Shown: positions 44,100 through 54,012, numbered from the stretch's first letter. The stretch: DNA of 54,228 nucleotides from Prochlorococcus sp. AG-347-O22 (GCA_003278845.1 QCCX01000008.1:1-54228), one strand, 5' to 3'. Notes: generated from the sequence alone by a model not told the origin. Made by a program: numbers and translations.

Positions 44100-45467
44100 T
44101 CAATTTTTATATTTTTTTTCTAAATATTTATTTACCGTTTCACAAATTAATGCTCCACTAAATGCATACAAAGAAACATAAATAGGATCTGAGATGACTG
44201 CGTGAATTTTTAATATCGAAAATATTAAAACTCCGAAGAGTAATTTCCGAAATGAGGTAATTTTATCAAATTTAAATAGACTGTATATTTTAAACAGCAG
44301 AAATAGAAACCCAAATAATCCAAATAATCCTAGTTCAACAGTTATTTTAAGAATTCCTGAATCAAGTATTCTTAGTAAATAAGAATTAGTTATATTAAAA
44401 TAATTTTCTGTCGAATTCAAAACTAGGTACTCAGAATAAACTCTTGCCTCTTGACCATAAGTCCCTAGACCATTCCCAAAAATAAATTTAAAATCAAAAT
44501 TGTTAAATAATCCAAAAGGGAATAATGAATTTAGTCTGGTTAGTAAACTATCATCACCAATAAAGAATAAAAATTTTAAATAAACTAAATTTGAAAGAAT
44601 AGAATATATAACTAAAGATAAAAAAATAGAAAAAGGTATCACAAATATTATTAAGTTCCTTTTTAGAATAGGTTTATATATAAAATCAAAAAAATTCATT
44701 ATATTCAGTTTTATTTTAAAAAGATCTATATTAAAAACTAAATAATAGATAATATATCCAGTTAGTAAAATTGAAATAAATAATGCTTCCCTTGCACCAG
44801 ATAGTACTGATAAGAACAAATATACTGCAGATGAAAAAATAATAAGTTTTTTTGTGCGCTTACTAAAATTATCTATAAAGAATTTACTTTTTAAGTTAAT
44901 AGAGATTAGACTATTTATAAATAAGAAATACAAAATTTGTAGATAACGAGCATATTTTTTCGAACTGTCAAAATAAGAACAAAAAAGTGTAATGTTCTCT
45001 TTTGCAAAAGCTCTTATAGAGTGTTCATTGCATCTTATCAAATCAGTTAAATTAGAGTTAAAAAGACCATAAACTATTACGCCTAAAACCATTAATATAC
45101 TAAAAATAAAGATTTTTGAAGAAAATATTTTTAAGATATTACTTTTTATTTTAGAGTTTAAAAGTATCAAACTAAAAGAGAGATTTGCATAACAAAAAAG
45201 GCTATAGAAAACATATGTATAATTATCAAATTTACTATTTTGATTAAAAATACTTGCTATGAGTGCAATAAAAATAATAATTAAAGGTGCCAAGTAAATA
45301 GAGTATATTTTTATGTTTTGAAAAATATAGAAGCTACCTAATGCCAGACTGAATAAAGATGAAATGAAGAAAAGATTTGATAATACTGGCTGGCCATATT
45401 GAAATCCATCTGCAAGCATAACAAATATATAGCTACTTAAATAAATTTGGATAGCGACTTTTCTCAT
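44100..45467 (-). CDS. O-antigen polymerase-like membrane protein (Wzy type)
   Basis: A polytopic protein of 455 residues with about ten to twelve helices. The pattern FLSVLSGAREALFISILLTG and the late segment GLFNNFDFKFIFGNGLGTYG, then SYLLRILDSGILKITVELGLFG are those of Wzy-like polymerases (G-x-R-x-x and G-x-G-x-x). It follows the flippase-like gene, overlapping it by four bases. Distinct from the ligase-like gene at 30588. The polymerised repeat cannot be told from sequence. Confidence 0.8.
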   Translation of the reverse strand: MRKVAIQIYLSSYIFVMLADGFQYGQPVLSNLFFISSLFSLALGSFYIFQNIKIYSIYLAPLIIIFIALIASIFNQNSKFDNYTYVFYSLFCYANLSFSLILLNSKIKSNILKIFSSKIFIFSILMVLGVIVYGLFNSNLTDLIRCNEHSIRAFAKENITLFCSYFDSSKKYARYLQILYFLFINSLISINLKSKFFIDNFSKRTKKLIIFSSAVYLFLSVLSGAREALFISILLTGYIIYYLVFNIDLFKIKLNIMNFFDFIYKPILKRNLIIFVIPFSIFLSLVIYSILSNLVYLKFLFFIGDDSLLTRLNSLFPFGLFNNFDFKFIFGNGLGTYGQEARVYSEYLVLNSTENYFNITNSYLLRILDSGILKITVELGLFGLFGFLFLLFKIYSLFKFDKITSFRKLLFGVLIFSILKIHAVISDPIYVSLYAFSGALICETVNKYLEKKYKN

Positions 45468-46675
45468 CTTTTAAATGCTAATTTAAAGTTTTTTAAGTAT
45501 TTATTATTTATGAAAATTATTGAAAGCAAGAACGCACTCTCGAATACAAATAAACATAAAAAAGGATTATTAACCATTATTGAAATTTTTGCTTTATAAA
45601 TACCAAAAAATAAAATGCTCGAAAAAATTGCAGTTGGGACGCAACTAGTATTGGAAGAAAATAAATTTAGAGATAATATACTTCTCAAAACTGTAAGAGG
45701 TAAACAAAATATTAATAATGAAAAGTAATTAATAAGAATTTCATAATTATTTATAAAATCTGAGTTTATATTTTTAATAAGGAATATAAATATTTGCAAA
45801 ATTATTACAAGAATAAATGAATATAAGATAATTCGCCAAAAGGTAAATATTGATTTTTTTATTAAGAAAATTTTTGGAAATTTATTATTTATATAATTTC
45901 TTTTAATTAAGAATAAAAAAGGATATATTAAACCAGTGTAATAAATAGAAAAAGCAATACTTAATGATGCCTTACTTTCAATTGAAATTAATGAACTAAT
46001 TAGCAAGAAAGGTATTAATTCAATCAAATTTGCCGAATTTGAAAACAAATATGTATCAAAGCAGTTACCAAGCAATAATCTAAATTCTCTAAAATTAAAC
46101 CTTCTTAATTTAATAGAAAGAAGTTTTATAAATAAAAATGATAAGGTAGCTAAAAAAAGTGTAATTGTTATTAGGATGAACTTAGTATAAATTGGATTTG
46201 TAATTTCATAAATAAGACTTAAAACAGTAAAAAACAAATATAAGATTGATAATGGTAAGAAAAACGCATAAGCAAAATATTTATAATTATTCCTTTTAAT
46301 CATAATATTTTGAATTGGTAATATTATTTGCAAAAATGAGTACATTAATATTCCAATTAAAAAATATTCAAAATTTTGTACTGATCCATTCAAAAAATAA
46401 TAATTAAAAATTATTAAAGGAAGTAAAATCAAAAAAGAAAAAAATTTAATTGTAAATGTTATGTCGTAAAAATATTTATAGTTTTCTATATTTATATACC
46501 TTTTAAAAAATCCGCCATCAACATTTAAACTTGCAATCGAAATCATAAAAGCAATGACAGGTCTATGAGCTATGAAATTTGTTAGACCAGGCAGTGTTTC
46601 AAGAGAAATTGTATAAAATATCAAAGTTGATGCTTGATAAAAAAAACGCGAAAAAATAAAAATAGTCGTTTTCAA
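45464..46675 (-). CDS. Flippase-like membrane protein (Wzx type)
   Basis: A polytopic protein of 403 residues with about twelve hydrophobic segments and almost no charged soluble domain. TLPGLTNFIAHRPVIAFMIS, then IASLNVDGGFFKRYINIENY is at the position where Wzx flippases carry their conserved R/K after the first helices. I judged it by helix number, size and context (next to the polymerase) rather than by a clear motif. It would carry lipid-linked repeat units across the inner membrane. It is 1 base from the CapK-like gene and overlaps the polymerase gene by 4 bases. Confidence 0.7.
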   Translation of the reverse strand: MKTTIFIFSRFFYQASTLIFYTISLETLPGLTNFIAHRPVIAFMISIASLNVDGGFFKRYINIENYKYFYDITFTIKFFSFLILLPLIIFNYYFLNGSVQNFEYFLIGILMYSFLQIILPIQNIMIKRNNYKYFAYAFFLPLSILYLFFTVLSLIYEITNPIYTKFILITITLFLATLSFLFIKLLSIKLRRFNFREFRLLLGNCFDTYLFSNSANLIELIPFLLISSLISIESKASLSIAFSIYYTGLIYPFLFLIKRNYINNKFPKIFLIKKSIFTFWRIILYSFILVIILQIFIFLIKNINSDFINNYEILINYFSLLIFCLPLTVLRSILSLNLFSSNTSCVPTAIFSSILFFGIYKAKISIMVNNPFLCLFVFESAFLLSIIFINNKYLKNFKLAFKR

Positions 46676-46676
46676 A

Positions 46677-47960
46677 CTAATCTTTAATAAAAACTTTTAC
46701 TTTTCCCGATTTATTTCTTACTAATTGAGGGGTAAATTCTAATGTTAAGTTTTCAAAGTTTATATCAGAAACATGATTAAGCAAACTTTGGTAAACTTTG
46801 CTTCTGAACTCTTTCAAATTAATTTTTTCTAAATCTGTTTGCAAAATAAGCTTAGTTAATACTCCAGATTTTGTGGTGCATTGAAAACCTTCAATCTCAG
46901 AAAAATATTTAAGAGAATGTGAAATCAATTCAGAGTGCGCTTTATCAAAATTACCATCATTTTTAATATATTCAAATATTTCAGATTTTCTCCCTTTTAT
47001 ATTTGAAATATGTAATACATCTTTTGAATTCAGATTATCATTACTACATAAATCATTTGAAGAATAATTCATAAAAGGGAAAAATCTAGGCAATAAATTA
47101 GTAATGACTATTTCACCATTAATTATATTTACTAAAGAAAACCTCTTATCAACAATATATGCATTACTGTTAAAATTTTTAAAAGCTACTGGACCAGTCT
47201 CTACAAGACCGTATTCTGTGATTACATTGGAATCAAAAACATCAGATATATAGTTAATATCTTTTTGCGTTGTATGCTCTGATGAAAGTATTATTTGGTT
47301 AGGTTTTGAAATGACAGATTTTCCATTTTTTTCTATATATTTAGCAAATAAATAAGCTGCTGAAGTATATGAATAGAATATATATTCATCTAATGAATTC
47401 ATCTTTTTTAAGATATTTTCGAAATTTTGACTATTTAGATGATATGAGTCAAATCTATAATTACTAACAATAATATCCATTATTTTTCTTTTTACCTTTT
47501 GAAAATTAAAATTATTTTTATTGGTCTTAAAACTATTTCCCCAAAGTTGAATATAAGGATTAATTGGATTAATATCAAAAACTTGCCTTGCTAGAGATGC
47601 CTGTAAATAAAGATAATATTTACATTTTTTCTGTATTGGAAAACCAAAAGACCTGCCAGTAGAGCCACTTGTATAAATCCATGATTTTTGATTCTTTAAA
47701 AGAGACTCACTTTCAAAAGCTTCTACAAGCATAGATTTTGTTATTACAGGAAAATTATTTACAAATTGAGCTAAAGAATTAAATCTTATTGGTAATTTAT
47801 GTTTCTTTTTAATATCTTGATAAAAATTAAAGTTTTGTGCTTGTATCCAATTTCTATTAAGCTTTTCAAGTCTAGAATAGGAAAAGTATTCTTTTGAACA
47901 TTTCGATGATCTAATTTTGTGGACTAAATTACCAAAATATTTCATATAAATTGATTCCAA
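46677..47960 (-). CDS. Adenylate-forming CapK-like protein (phenylacetate-CoA ligase-like)
   Basis: A soluble protein of 427 residues. The ATP phosphate loop is in SWIYTSGSTGRSFGFPIQKK (T-S-G-S-T-G, 97-102), and the adenylate motif appears as VITEYGLVETGPVAFKNFN (Y-G-x-x-E). NLLPRFFPFMNYSSNDLC and IKGRKSEIFEYIKNDGNFD are later conserved blocks, and the C-terminal lid ends with VRNKSGKVKVFIKD (lysine region). These match the CapK/PaaK branch, proteins of unclear biochemical role found in capsule clusters. It may activate an acid that is attached to the glycan. Between flippase-like and GT4 genes on the minus strand; the upstream spacer is 63 bases. Confidence 0.78.
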   Translation of the reverse strand: MESIYMKYFGNLVHKIRSSKCSKEYFSYSRLEKLNRNWIQAQNFNFYQDIKKKHKLPIRFNSLAQFVNNFPVITKSMLVEAFESESLLKNQKSWIYTSGSTGRSFGFPIQKKCKYYLYLQASLARQVFDINPINPYIQLWGNSFKTNKNNFNFQKVKRKIMDIIVSNYRFDSYHLNSQNFENILKKMNSLDEYIFYSYTSAAYLFAKYIEKNGKSVISKPNQIILSSEHTTQKDINYISDVFDSNVITEYGLVETGPVAFKNFNSNAYIVDKRFSLVNIINGEIVITNLLPRFFPFMNYSSNDLCSNDNLNSKDVLHISNIKGRKSEIFEYIKNDGNFDKAHSELISHSLKYFSEIEGFQCTTKSGVLTKLILQTDLEKINLKEFRSKVYQSLLNHVSDINFENLTLEFTPQLVRNKSGKVKVFIKD

Positions 47961-48023
47961 TATGCTGATTATAAATCTATATAGCTTTTAAAAATATTTT
48001 GTTGTAAAAAATTTTCATTTATT

Positions 48024-49217
48024 TTAAAAATTATTCTCAATCCTATCTCTTAAACAATTGGCTGCATAATTAGGAGAGAAACTAGATACTTTAAGTTTAG
48101 ATTTAAATCCAAATTCCTTAATCATTTTCTTTTTATTATAGAAAAGTGTTAATAATCTTGATAATTCAATAATATCTTTGGGATCAAATATATACCCATT
48201 ATGACCTTCATCTACTAAATCATTACAAGTACCACATTTGTTAGATACTAGTACTGGCAATGAAAAATTCATTGCTTCATTTAAGGCTTTTGGAGATGGA
48301 TCATAAAACGAAGGGATACAAAAAATATCTAATAAGTTAAAGTGTTGTAGGGAATTTCCCAGAGGCAAAAAACCAGATATTGTAAAATTGATTTTATTTT
48401 TATGGCTCTCAACCTCTTTTAAAATACTTTTTTCCATTGGGCCACCACCAATAATAAATAAGTGAAAATTTTTTGATATTTCAAAATTCATATGCTGTAT
48501 AGCTTTAACAAGGTTAATAATATTTTTTCTTTTAGTTAATCTACCGCTATATCCAATTACTAATTTTTCTTTATCAATATTATATTTATTTTTAAGTTTC
48601 TCTTTTAGATCATTAGAGACATAAGATAAACATTTTTTATTATCAACGCAACAGGGAAAATAAATTAATTTTTTTTGATCTTTTATCCATCTTTTAAAAT
48701 ATTCTTTATTACCTTCGCAAGAATAAAGAATTTCAGAAGAATATGAAAGATAAGTTCTTACATATAAATTCTTCAAAAATCTAAAAAATTTTTTTATCAT
48801 ATTTTTTTTATTGTATTCTCTAATAGTTGCCTCCCCTCTAAAAATAAGTCTTTTCCTAAAAAAAACAGAGCAAATTAAAGCTAATAAAAAACTAAAATTA
48901 TCATATCCATGTATTAATAAAGCATCACAACTATATATTTCTTTTACAATACCAGGATTAAATTTAGATAAAAATAATATATTTTTAATAAATGAATAAT
49001 TTTTAGCAAACGAATGATTTAAATCATTCAGGTAAGAAGAAGGTTTAATATCTAAAAATCCATTAATACTTTTAAAGAATTTTGGTTTTAATGTGATATC
49101 GTCCAAAAATAAAACCTTTGTGTCAAATTTTGACAAGCTATTTTGTATTGCAAGAAAAAGAGGAAGTTGATAAGAAACAGGATGATAAGCAATAATTAGG
49201 AATTTTTTCTTAATCAT
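48024..49217 (-). CDS. Glycosyltransferase family 4
   Basis: A GT-B enzyme of 397 residues. The first domain starts FLIIAYHPVSYQLPLFLAI, and the second carries LVIGYSGRLTKRKNIINLVK, then KNFHLFIIGGGPMEKSIL and the nucleotide-sugar motif FCIPSFYDPSPKALNEAMNF (S-F-x-E-P-like; P-S-P-K-A-L-N-E-A) followed by LPVLVSNKCGTCNDLV. The E-x7-E pattern is altered in the first E (D-P-S-P-K-A-L-N-E). Donor sugar unknown. It overlaps the upstream GT4 gene by four bases, so the pair is probably translated together. Confidence 0.88.
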   Translation of the reverse strand: MIKKKFLIIAYHPVSYQLPLFLAIQNSLSKFDTKVLFLDDITLKPKFFKSINGFLDIKPSSYLNDLNHSFAKNYSFIKNILFLSKFNPGIVKEIYSCDALLIHGYDNFSFLLALICSVFFRKRLIFRGEATIREYNKKNMIKKFFRFLKNLYVRTYLSYSSEILYSCEGNKEYFKRWIKDQKKLIYFPCCVDNKKCLSYVSNDLKEKLKNKYNIDKEKLVIGYSGRLTKRKNIINLVKAIQHMNFEISKNFHLFIIGGGPMEKSILKEVESHKNKINFTISGFLPLGNSLQHFNLLDIFCIPSFYDPSPKALNEAMNFSLPVLVSNKCGTCNDLVDEGHNGYIFDPKDIIELSRLLTLFYNKKKMIKEFGFKSKLKVSSFSPNYAANCLRDRIENNF

Positions 49218-50407
49218 AAATAATCTTCAATAAATTCTTCAAATTTTAAATTTGCTTCTAAGTTATTTCTTTCAAATATTTGTCTCGCCTCATAACAAGC
49301 TGCCAAATATTCTTCCTTTGAAATATTGAAAAGAAATTTTATTATACTCTCAATACTATAATTATCTTTTTTAAAATCATTTATTCCATTTAAACTGCAT
49401 TTAAATTTATTTTTTTGTTTGTAAATAAACTTATCCCAATGATCTATATTTGAATAAAAAGTTGGCAAATAACAACTAATGCACTCCGATAATCCATGGC
49501 AAAAATTTTCACCTTCTGAAGGGAAAAAAGCAATATGATTTTGAGAAATAGCATTTGCCATTAGTTTTCTATTTTCATATTCAAAATGATTAATAATGAA
49601 ATTTGATGATCTAAAACTCAGACATTTTTCGAGATAATTTAAATTTTCCTTTTTTACATTTCCAAAAAGATTGAATTCAATATGTCTTTCAAAATTTACT
49701 TTTTCTAATGCTTGAATTAATTTTAAAATACCCTTTTCTTCACTTAATCTACCAACAAAAACAATCTTTAAATTATTATTTAATGTATTATATTTGCACT
49801 CCAATATCTTAGAATTCAATTTTTCTTTGATTAAGAAACCTAAATCTTCTGGCAAGTTAGGTATGAGATTATATTGAAGATTATTTTTTTCGAGATTATA
49901 GTAAGCTTTAGAATTATTGAGTTCTGACTCAGATGTAAATAAAATTTTTGCTTTAACGAAGATATTAATAAATTTAAAAAATAATAACCAAATTCTTTTT
50001 AAAAATTTCTTATTATCTTTACCTCGATACATTAGTTCACCTCTAGGGGCGATAATTAATTTAAACTTTTTATTGATTAAAGAAAATCCTAAAAAAGGAA
50101 AAAGAAGAATTATGGTTTGCAAATGAAAAAAAGAATTTAAAATGAATACATTTGTTTTTCGACTTGATAAAAAATTTAAAATTTTTTTTAATTGATAAAA
50201 AATATTGCCTTTAATGAAATTTTTGAAATAGCTCTTTGCTTGTTCATGATCAATTTTTTTTTTGGTGGAATCTTTTAGAGAGATTATTAGGGTATTTTTA
50301 TATCCTAAATAAAAAAGTTTTTTAGCCATATTAGATACAGATAAAGTAGGGCCACCATATGAAATATCAGGGTAATATCTTGGCACAATAATTATGAAGT
50401 TTTTCAT
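49214..50407 (-). CDS. Glycosyltransferase family 4-like
   Basis: A GT-B enzyme of 397 residues. The start FIIIVPRYYPDISYGGPTLSVSNMAKK carries the G-G-P-x-x-x-x-x-x-x-A pattern seen in GT4 enzymes at the first loop. LKIVFVGRLSEEKGILKLIQ is the second-domain strand with E-K-G, and AISQNHIAFFPSEGENFCHGLSE, then CISCYLPTFYS, is the E-x-x-x-H-G-x-x-E motif. The PRGELMYRGKDNKKFLKRIW segment is typical of WbbU-like capsule enzymes. Overlaps both neighbours by four bases in the minus-strand run. Donor unknown. Confidence 0.87.
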   Translation of the reverse strand: MKNFIIIVPRYYPDISYGGPTLSVSNMAKKLFYLGYKNTLIISLKDSTKKKIDHEQAKSYFKNFIKGNIFYQLKKILNFLSSRKTNVFILNSFFHLQTIILLFPFLGFSLINKKFKLIIAPRGELMYRGKDNKKFLKRIWLLFFKFINIFVKAKILFTSESELNNSKAYYNLEKNNLQYNLIPNLPEDLGFLIKEKLNSKILECKYNTLNNNLKIVFVGRLSEEKGILKLIQALEKVNFERHIEFNLFGNVKKENLNYLEKCLSFRSSNFIINHFEYENRKLMANAISQNHIAFFPSEGENFCHGLSECISCYLPTFYSNIDHWDKFIYKQKNKFKCSLNGINDFKKDNYSIESIIKFLFNISKEEYLAACYEARQIFERNNLEANLKFEEFIEDYL

Positions 50408-51660
50408 TTTTTTATCAATTTATAAATCTTGACAGATCTTGTACTTTTTTCAAAGGTGTCAACTGCAATTAATCTATTATCAGAACATACTTTTGGATGT
50501 AAATCTGCCCTAAAACCTGAATTTTTTGCTTTATCATTATGGGAAAATTGTTTTATTGCAAGTATTGAATTTGCCTTCACATCAAATATCTTTAGAGATA
50601 TTATATTTTTTTGGTTTGGGTAAGTATCTGTAATTAGAATTTCTAAATTATCTAGATATGTAGGATGACCATCTCCCTCATTAATATTTTTATTTAAAGC
50701 AAAGTTTTTAAGTTTATTTTTATTAGTATCTAAAATCAAGTATCTATCTCCTGTCATAGTTTTTGAAATCATGTTATTTCCTACTTGAGAATTTCCTTTT
50801 ACAAATTTCTTATAATAATCGAGTAAAGTCTTTAAAAAGAAAGAGGGTAGAATATTTTTTATTTTTGTAAAAAAATTACCTTTTGAACCCCAGATAATTA
50901 TTCTACTATCGTCAATCCAATTAAAATGTGTATTTCTAGGAATATTGAAGTAATTTAGCTTATCATTATGTAAATCATAAGAATAAAAAAATAAATGCAC
51001 TCCTTTTTTATTTTTAATGCAATGATAAAATGCAACTTTTTTCGAAGAAGGACTAAATACTACATGATCAATATGTTGTTTATGAATACCTTTTTTATAT
51101 GTTTTTAAATCTTTTAAATTTATAGTATTTAATAATTTTTTTGTTTTAGTTTCAAAAATCTTAATTTGCTGATCCCTAAGATTATTAAGTGCTTCTTCTT
51201 GTGTAAAAAATCCGTAACTATAACTTCTCTTCGTTAAATCAAGTTTCCTAAAATCAACACTTGCTATAAGCTTTGAGTCTTGAGAAATACTATATATTGG
51301 AAAATCGAACTCGATTTTATTTCCATTCGTAATATGTACAGCTTCTGAATAATAATTTTTTTCACTAGAGTATCTATTATAAATAATAAAAGTTTCTTCT
51401 TCAATATATATAAATTGGGCTTTTGAACCCTGTTGGAAATTACAAGTCTCTGACAAACCTATTATTTTTTTTTCATTAGTAAAAAGATTAGACAACCAAA
51501 TTTTTGCAGGATTTTTTAAATTTGGATATTCAAAACAATTTTTAACTTCTGTAAGTACAACATATTTTCCGCATTTTGAGAAAATTCTTGCATCATAATA
51601 ACCAGATAGAAAGTTCATAGATTTATCAGTTTGAAAAATTTTTTTTAACTGATAAGTCAT
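50404..51660 (-). CDS. Beta-propeller protein of unknown role
   Basis: A 418-residue protein without signal peptide or membrane segment. The repeated pattern of four-stranded blades is visible: KYVVLTEVKNCFEY, FIIYNRYSSEKNY, KLIASVDFRKL, HIDHVVFSPSSKKVAFYH, then THFNWIDDSRIIIWGSKG, MTGDRYLILDTNKNKLKNF and GDGHPTYLDNLEILITDTYP, ending RADLHPKVCSDNRLIAVDTF. Several histidines (H196, H199, H245, H332, H388) sit in equivalent blade positions, resembling the metal-binding set of oligogalacturonate-lyase-like propellers. I do not assign a function; a role in glycan processing or quality control is inference. It overlaps the GT4 gene by four bases and touches the next upstream GT4. Confidence 0.6.
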   Translation of the reverse strand: MTYQLKKIFQTDKSMNFLSGYYDARIFSKCGKYVVLTEVKNCFEYPNLKNPAKIWLSNLFTNEKKIIGLSETCNFQQGSKAQFIYIEEETFIIYNRYSSEKNYYSEAVHITNGNKIEFDFPIYSISQDSKLIASVDFRKLDLTKRSYSYGFFTQEEALNNLRDQQIKIFETKTKKLLNTINLKDLKTYKKGIHKQHIDHVVFSPSSKKVAFYHCIKNKKGVHLFFYSYDLHNDKLNYFNIPRNTHFNWIDDSRIIIWGSKGNFFTKIKNILPSFFLKTLLDYYKKFVKGNSQVGNNMISKTMTGDRYLILDTNKNKLKNFALNKNINEGDGHPTYLDNLEILITDTYPNQKNIISLKIFDVKANSILAIKQFSHNDKAKNSGFRADLHPKVCSDNRLIAVDTFEKSTRSVKIYKLIKK

Positions 51661-52866
51661 CTATATTTTTTCTAAAATTAAATTAAATATCTTTTTAAAA
51701 TAATTCTCCCAAGTAACCTTCTGCAATCCATTATTAAGAAATTTAATATCTTGAACTATAGGTTCAGTAAGTAATTTGACAAATATTTTTGATATATTTA
51801 ATGCATTTGGCTTAGTTAAGTAAACAAACCCACTATTGATAAGATCATCATCTATTTCTGCATCATCACTTATTATATTTAATATACCTCTTGAAATCGT
51901 TTCGTACATTGTAAGTCTATAATCAGAAAAATCTGGTGAGCAAAATATATCTATTTTGTTTAGTAAAGTATTTAATTTCTTATCTTTTAAATTATTATAA
52001 AAAATAACATCTTTCCCAGATGCGTAATTTAATAATTTTTCTTTTTCCGGACCATCTCCCACAATATGCAAATTTACTTTTTGTTTTAAATAATCAGGTA
52101 AAAAATCAATAGCTTTGATAACTTGATCAAATCTTTTATCCCAAACAAGTCTTCCAAGACAAAGAATATTTATCTTACTTTTTTTTTGTAAATAATCTTC
52201 ACCCTTGTATTCAATATCTCTGTAATGATGAATTGCACCCTGTAGTGAAAAAACATTGGAACAATTCAACATTTCTTGTTTTTCCTTCTTCGAGTAGTTT
52301 GATAAAACCAAAATAAATTTAGCATTCTGGAGAATATATTGATTAACAAATGCTTTTAGATTAAGAACGATTTTTTGATTTAAATTTAATGATTTTCTTG
52401 TTTTTTCAAAGAAATCTTTAGCAGAAGATTCATTAATTTTTCTAAAATAATATTTTTTATATAAAATAGAGTATTTTAAAAGATCCGTAGGTGACATCAT
52501 AAGAGGATGATGAACATGTAGAGCATATTTTTTACCACTTAAAACTGCTATCAAAAAAGCGTCAAAATGACCTGAAGAAGATATTATAAAATCATAATTT
52601 AATTTTTTTAGTTGTCTAGCAACCATAAAGTGTTTTATAAATCCTTGAAAAACTTTTATCTTTATTCTTTTTAAACTTTCTATAGACTTTAGTTTATCCC
52701 TATTTAATGAAAAGGTAAAAATATCACATGATCTAGAAGATATTTTACTTAAATAATAACCTTCTTCAAATAAAAGTCTTTCAGCTCCTCCAACATTTTC
52801 AAGGTTTTTATAAAATAAGGCAACTTTTATATTTTTTCTTTTTAATTTAGCTTTTTCTTGAGGCAT
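51661..52866 (-). CDS. Glycosyltransferase family 4, ALG2-like
   Basis: A GT-B enzyme of 401 residues. The start is VALFYKNLENVGGAERLLFEEGYYL, with the V-G-G-A-E-R motif typical of ALG2/ALG11-like mannosyltransferases. NILCLGRLVWDKRFDQVIKA is the second-domain start, then KVNLHIVGDGPEKEKLLNYA, IDIFCSPDFSDYRLTMYETI (motif S-D-Y-R-x-x-x-Y-E in place of E-x7-E; the first acidic residue is D) and RGILNIISDDAEIDDDL. The GDP-mannose made by ManC is a likely donor, which is inference. It abuts the propeller gene with no space, on the minus strand. Confidence 0.87.
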   Translation of the reverse strand: MPQEKAKLKRKNIKVALFYKNLENVGGAERLLFEEGYYLSKISSRSCDIFTFSLNRDKLKSIESLKRIKIKVFQGFIKHFMVARQLKKLNYDFIISSSGHFDAFLIAVLSGKKYALHVHHPLMMSPTDLLKYSILYKKYYFRKINESSAKDFFEKTRKSLNLNQKIVLNLKAFVNQYILQNAKFILVLSNYSKKEKQEMLNCSNVFSLQGAIHHYRDIEYKGEDYLQKKSKINILCLGRLVWDKRFDQVIKAIDFLPDYLKQKVNLHIVGDGPEKEKLLNYASGKDVIFYNNLKDKKLNTLLNKIDIFCSPDFSDYRLTMYETISRGILNIISDDAEIDDDLINSGFVYLTKPNALNISKIFVKLLTEPIVQDIKFLNNGLQKVTWENYFKKIFNLILEKI

Positions 52867-52869
52867 TTT

Positions 52870-54012
52870 TTATTTAATGCATTCTAAAATAATATCTCTT
52901 ATAGATTTAACAACATAATCTTGTTCTTTTTTTGTAATAGCTATTCCGCTTGGTATGTATAAACCATATTTACTCAATTCAATTGATTTTAAACAATTAT
53001 CTTGGTTTTCCCAAGCAAAGTAATCTTCTAAACAAGGCTGCAGAGAAAGAGGATAGAAGAAAGGTCTTGACCCTATATTATACTCACCTAATTTTTTAAT
53101 AAATGATTGTCCGTCATAATATTTTCGTAATTTCTCTTTGATTATTATTCCAAAAACCCAAAATATATTTTTATCTCCCTTGTGGGAACTTAAAGGTAAT
53201 TCAATAAATTCTTTTAGATCAAATAATTTTTCAATGTAATAATCTCCAATAATTCTTTTTTTTTGAATATTACTATTAAGCCTATTTAATTGAGAAATAC
53301 CTAAAGAAGCTTGCATACTTGTCATGCGATAGTTCCATCCAATTTCATTATGAAAAAACCTTCTATCTTTCAAAAAACAAAGATTTCTATATTTTTTAAA
53401 ATTTTCCGCAAGATTAAAATCATTAGTTAATATTGCTCCTCCTTCCCCAGTAGTAATATGTTTATTAGGATAGAAGCTTAATGTAGATATATCTCCGAAA
53501 GAGCCACATTTCCTCCCTGATTGTGTCTGTCCTATCATTTCTGCAGCATCTTCAATGATTTTAATGCCCATTTCAAAACATAGCTCTTCAATCTTTGATA
53601 TCTGAAAGGGTAAACCATAAGTATGGCTTATTAAAATCAATTCGGGCTTATATTTTTTTATAGCTTTAATTGTAAGTTCTTCATCTTGATTCCAATTTTG
53701 CATATTACTATCAATTGAAATTATTTTCCCTTTATTAACTAAAATTGAATTGGCGCAAGAAATTATAGTGTGATCAGCCAAAATCGCTTTGAAATTAGCC
53801 TTTAATTTCAACGATCTTACAGCAATCTCCAATGCTGCTGAGCCGCTAGAAACAGCAACACAATACTTTCTATCAAATTTCTCAGCCAATAAATTTTCAA
53901 ATTCTGCAACATATGGACCTTCAGAAGAAATCCATCCCGCATTTAAGCAATCCAGTACTGCTTTCTTGTCTTCATCAGTTATCTCAAACTGATTTACAGG
54001 TACTTGCATCAT
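52870..54012 (-). CDS. DegT/DnrJ/EryC1 family sugar aminotransferase
   Basis: A PLP enzyme of 380 residues that adds an amino group to a nucleotide-linked keto sugar. The PLP lysine is K184 in SFYPNKHITTGEGGAIL, with the aspartate of IIEDAAEMIGQTQSG (D155) and the start VPVNQFEITDEDKKAVLDCL, all as in perosamine or 4-amino-sugar synthases. GWNYRMTSMQASLGISQLNR is the family substrate region, and RPFFYPLSLQPCLE follows. Gmd at 37329 and the CapD-type enzyme at 39519 could each supply the keto sugar. The start ATG-ATG directly follows the stop of the cupin gene (TAG-ATG). Confidence 0.93.
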   Translation of the reverse strand: MMQVPVNQFEITDEDKKAVLDCLNAGWISSEGPYVAEFENLLAEKFDRKYCVAVSSGSAALEIAVRSLKLKANFKAILADHTIISCANSILVNKGKIISIDSNMQNWNQDEELTIKAIKKYKPELILISHTYGLPFQISKIEELCFEMGIKIIEDAAEMIGQTQSGRKCGSFGDISTLSFYPNKHITTGEGGAILTNDFNLAENFKKYRNLCFLKDRRFFHNEIGWNYRMTSMQASLGISQLNRLNSNIQKKRIIGDYYIEKLFDLKEFIELPLSSHKGDKNIFWVFGIIIKEKLRKYYDGQSFIKKLGEYNIGSRPFFYPLSLQPCLEDYFAWENQDNCLKSIELSKYGLYIPSGIAITKKEQDYVVKSIRDIILECIK

